NCBI RefSeq assembly: GCF_013304385.1
Contig: NZ_JAAITU010000002.1
Coordinates: 62,001 to 126,000, forward strand
Source: Blautia glucerasea
GTDB lineage: Bacteria; Bacillota; Clostridia; Lachnospirales; Lachnospiraceae
Reading direction: 5' to 3'
Length of the DNA stretch: 64,000 bases
Shown here: positions 63,861-64,000 of the stretch, piece by piece
Layout: the number at the start of each line of letters is the position of its first letter
Numbering within the stretch: position 1 is the stretch's first letter
Position numbers and translations under genes: made by a program
The notes under the pieces: generated by a model
Seen by the model: the letters and a program-made list of their open reading frames with translations, nothing else
Databases searched by the model: none
What the model was told of the DNA's origin: nothing

Positions 63861-64000
63861 TTATGCCCTCCTAATACTTTCATAAAACGCTTCCATCTGT
63901 GCCTGTTCGCTGTTCAATCCTTTTTCTTCCAGCTTTGCACTTAAAGTCACCATATGTTTATACTCATTTGGAATCAGCTTTTTGAAATGAGGAAGATATT
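63861..64000 (-). CDS. gltB: Glutamate synthase large subunit (C-terminal end only)
   Basis: The last 45 codons of an open frame enter from the right edge and stop at TAA (63861-63863), 2 nt before gltD. The tail reads YLPHFKKLIPNEYKHMVTLS and then a charged helix ending FYESIRRA, like the end of clostridial GltB. The assignment rests mainly on the position before gltD. Confidence 0.75.
   Translation of the reverse strand, partial: YLPHFKKLIPNEYKHMVTLSAKLEEKGLNSEQAQMEAFYESIRRA

Overview
The window looks like chromosomal DNA of a Gram-positive anaerobe of the Clostridia, most likely the family Lachnospiraceae (genus not determined). This rests on low-to-moderate GC by eye, strong AGGAGG ribosome binding sites with several TTG or GTG starts, two T-box leaders, an archaeal-type AspRS next to gatCAB, LL-diaminopimelate aminotransferase, RemA, RqcH and a sortase-type fibro-slime surface protein. 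No phage, insertion sequence or CRISPR array was seen. Most genes lie on the minus strand.

Layout. 0-4 kb: partial molybdopterin-binding protein, ABC exporter, D-Ala-D-Ala carboxypeptidase. 4-10 kb: a palindromic intergenic element, then a 1937-residue surface protein with a repeated module. 10-20 kb: cardiolipin synthase, rpsU, alaS, tyrS under a T-box, a membrane MutS-like ATPase and a cell-wall hydrolase. 20-21 kb: three small genes (a Cys/Gly-rich protein, a 48-residue charged protein on the opposite strand, a 90-residue helical protein). 21-26 kb: operon yicC-remA-gmk-rpoZ-rimO-pgsA-cinA. 26-30 kb: rqcH behind a second palindromic element, then an ABC-F ATPase. 30-49 kb: a district of branched-chain amino-acid functions: livJHMGF uptake, leuS, T-box-controlled leuA, leuCD with a divergent LysR regulator, ilvC and ilvN.

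Inside that district sits an accessory redox island (40-44 kb). It holds a two-component system divergent from a three-gene set: a 46-residue CXXC peptide, a NapH-like polyferredoxin membrane protein and a thioredoxin-fold lipoprotein. An 18-bp perfect palindrome lies between the two transcription units. This is the best candidate for an under-described system: it looks like a route for moving electrons across the membrane to an extracytoplasmic thioredoxin without CcdA.

49-54 kb: a tyrosine-phosphatase-like protein whose catalytic Cys is Ser, an AEC transporter and two peptidases. 54-64 kb: cupin-dapL, gatCAB with archaeal-type AspRS (indirect Asn-tRNA synthesis), and nitrogen assimilation: gltB (partial), gltD, glnA and an ANTAR-domain regulator. 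glnA has a consensus promoter followed at once by an intrinsic terminator in its leader, which suits ANTAR antitermination.

No tools were run. Family names are from motif recognition, and promoters and hairpins were read by eye.
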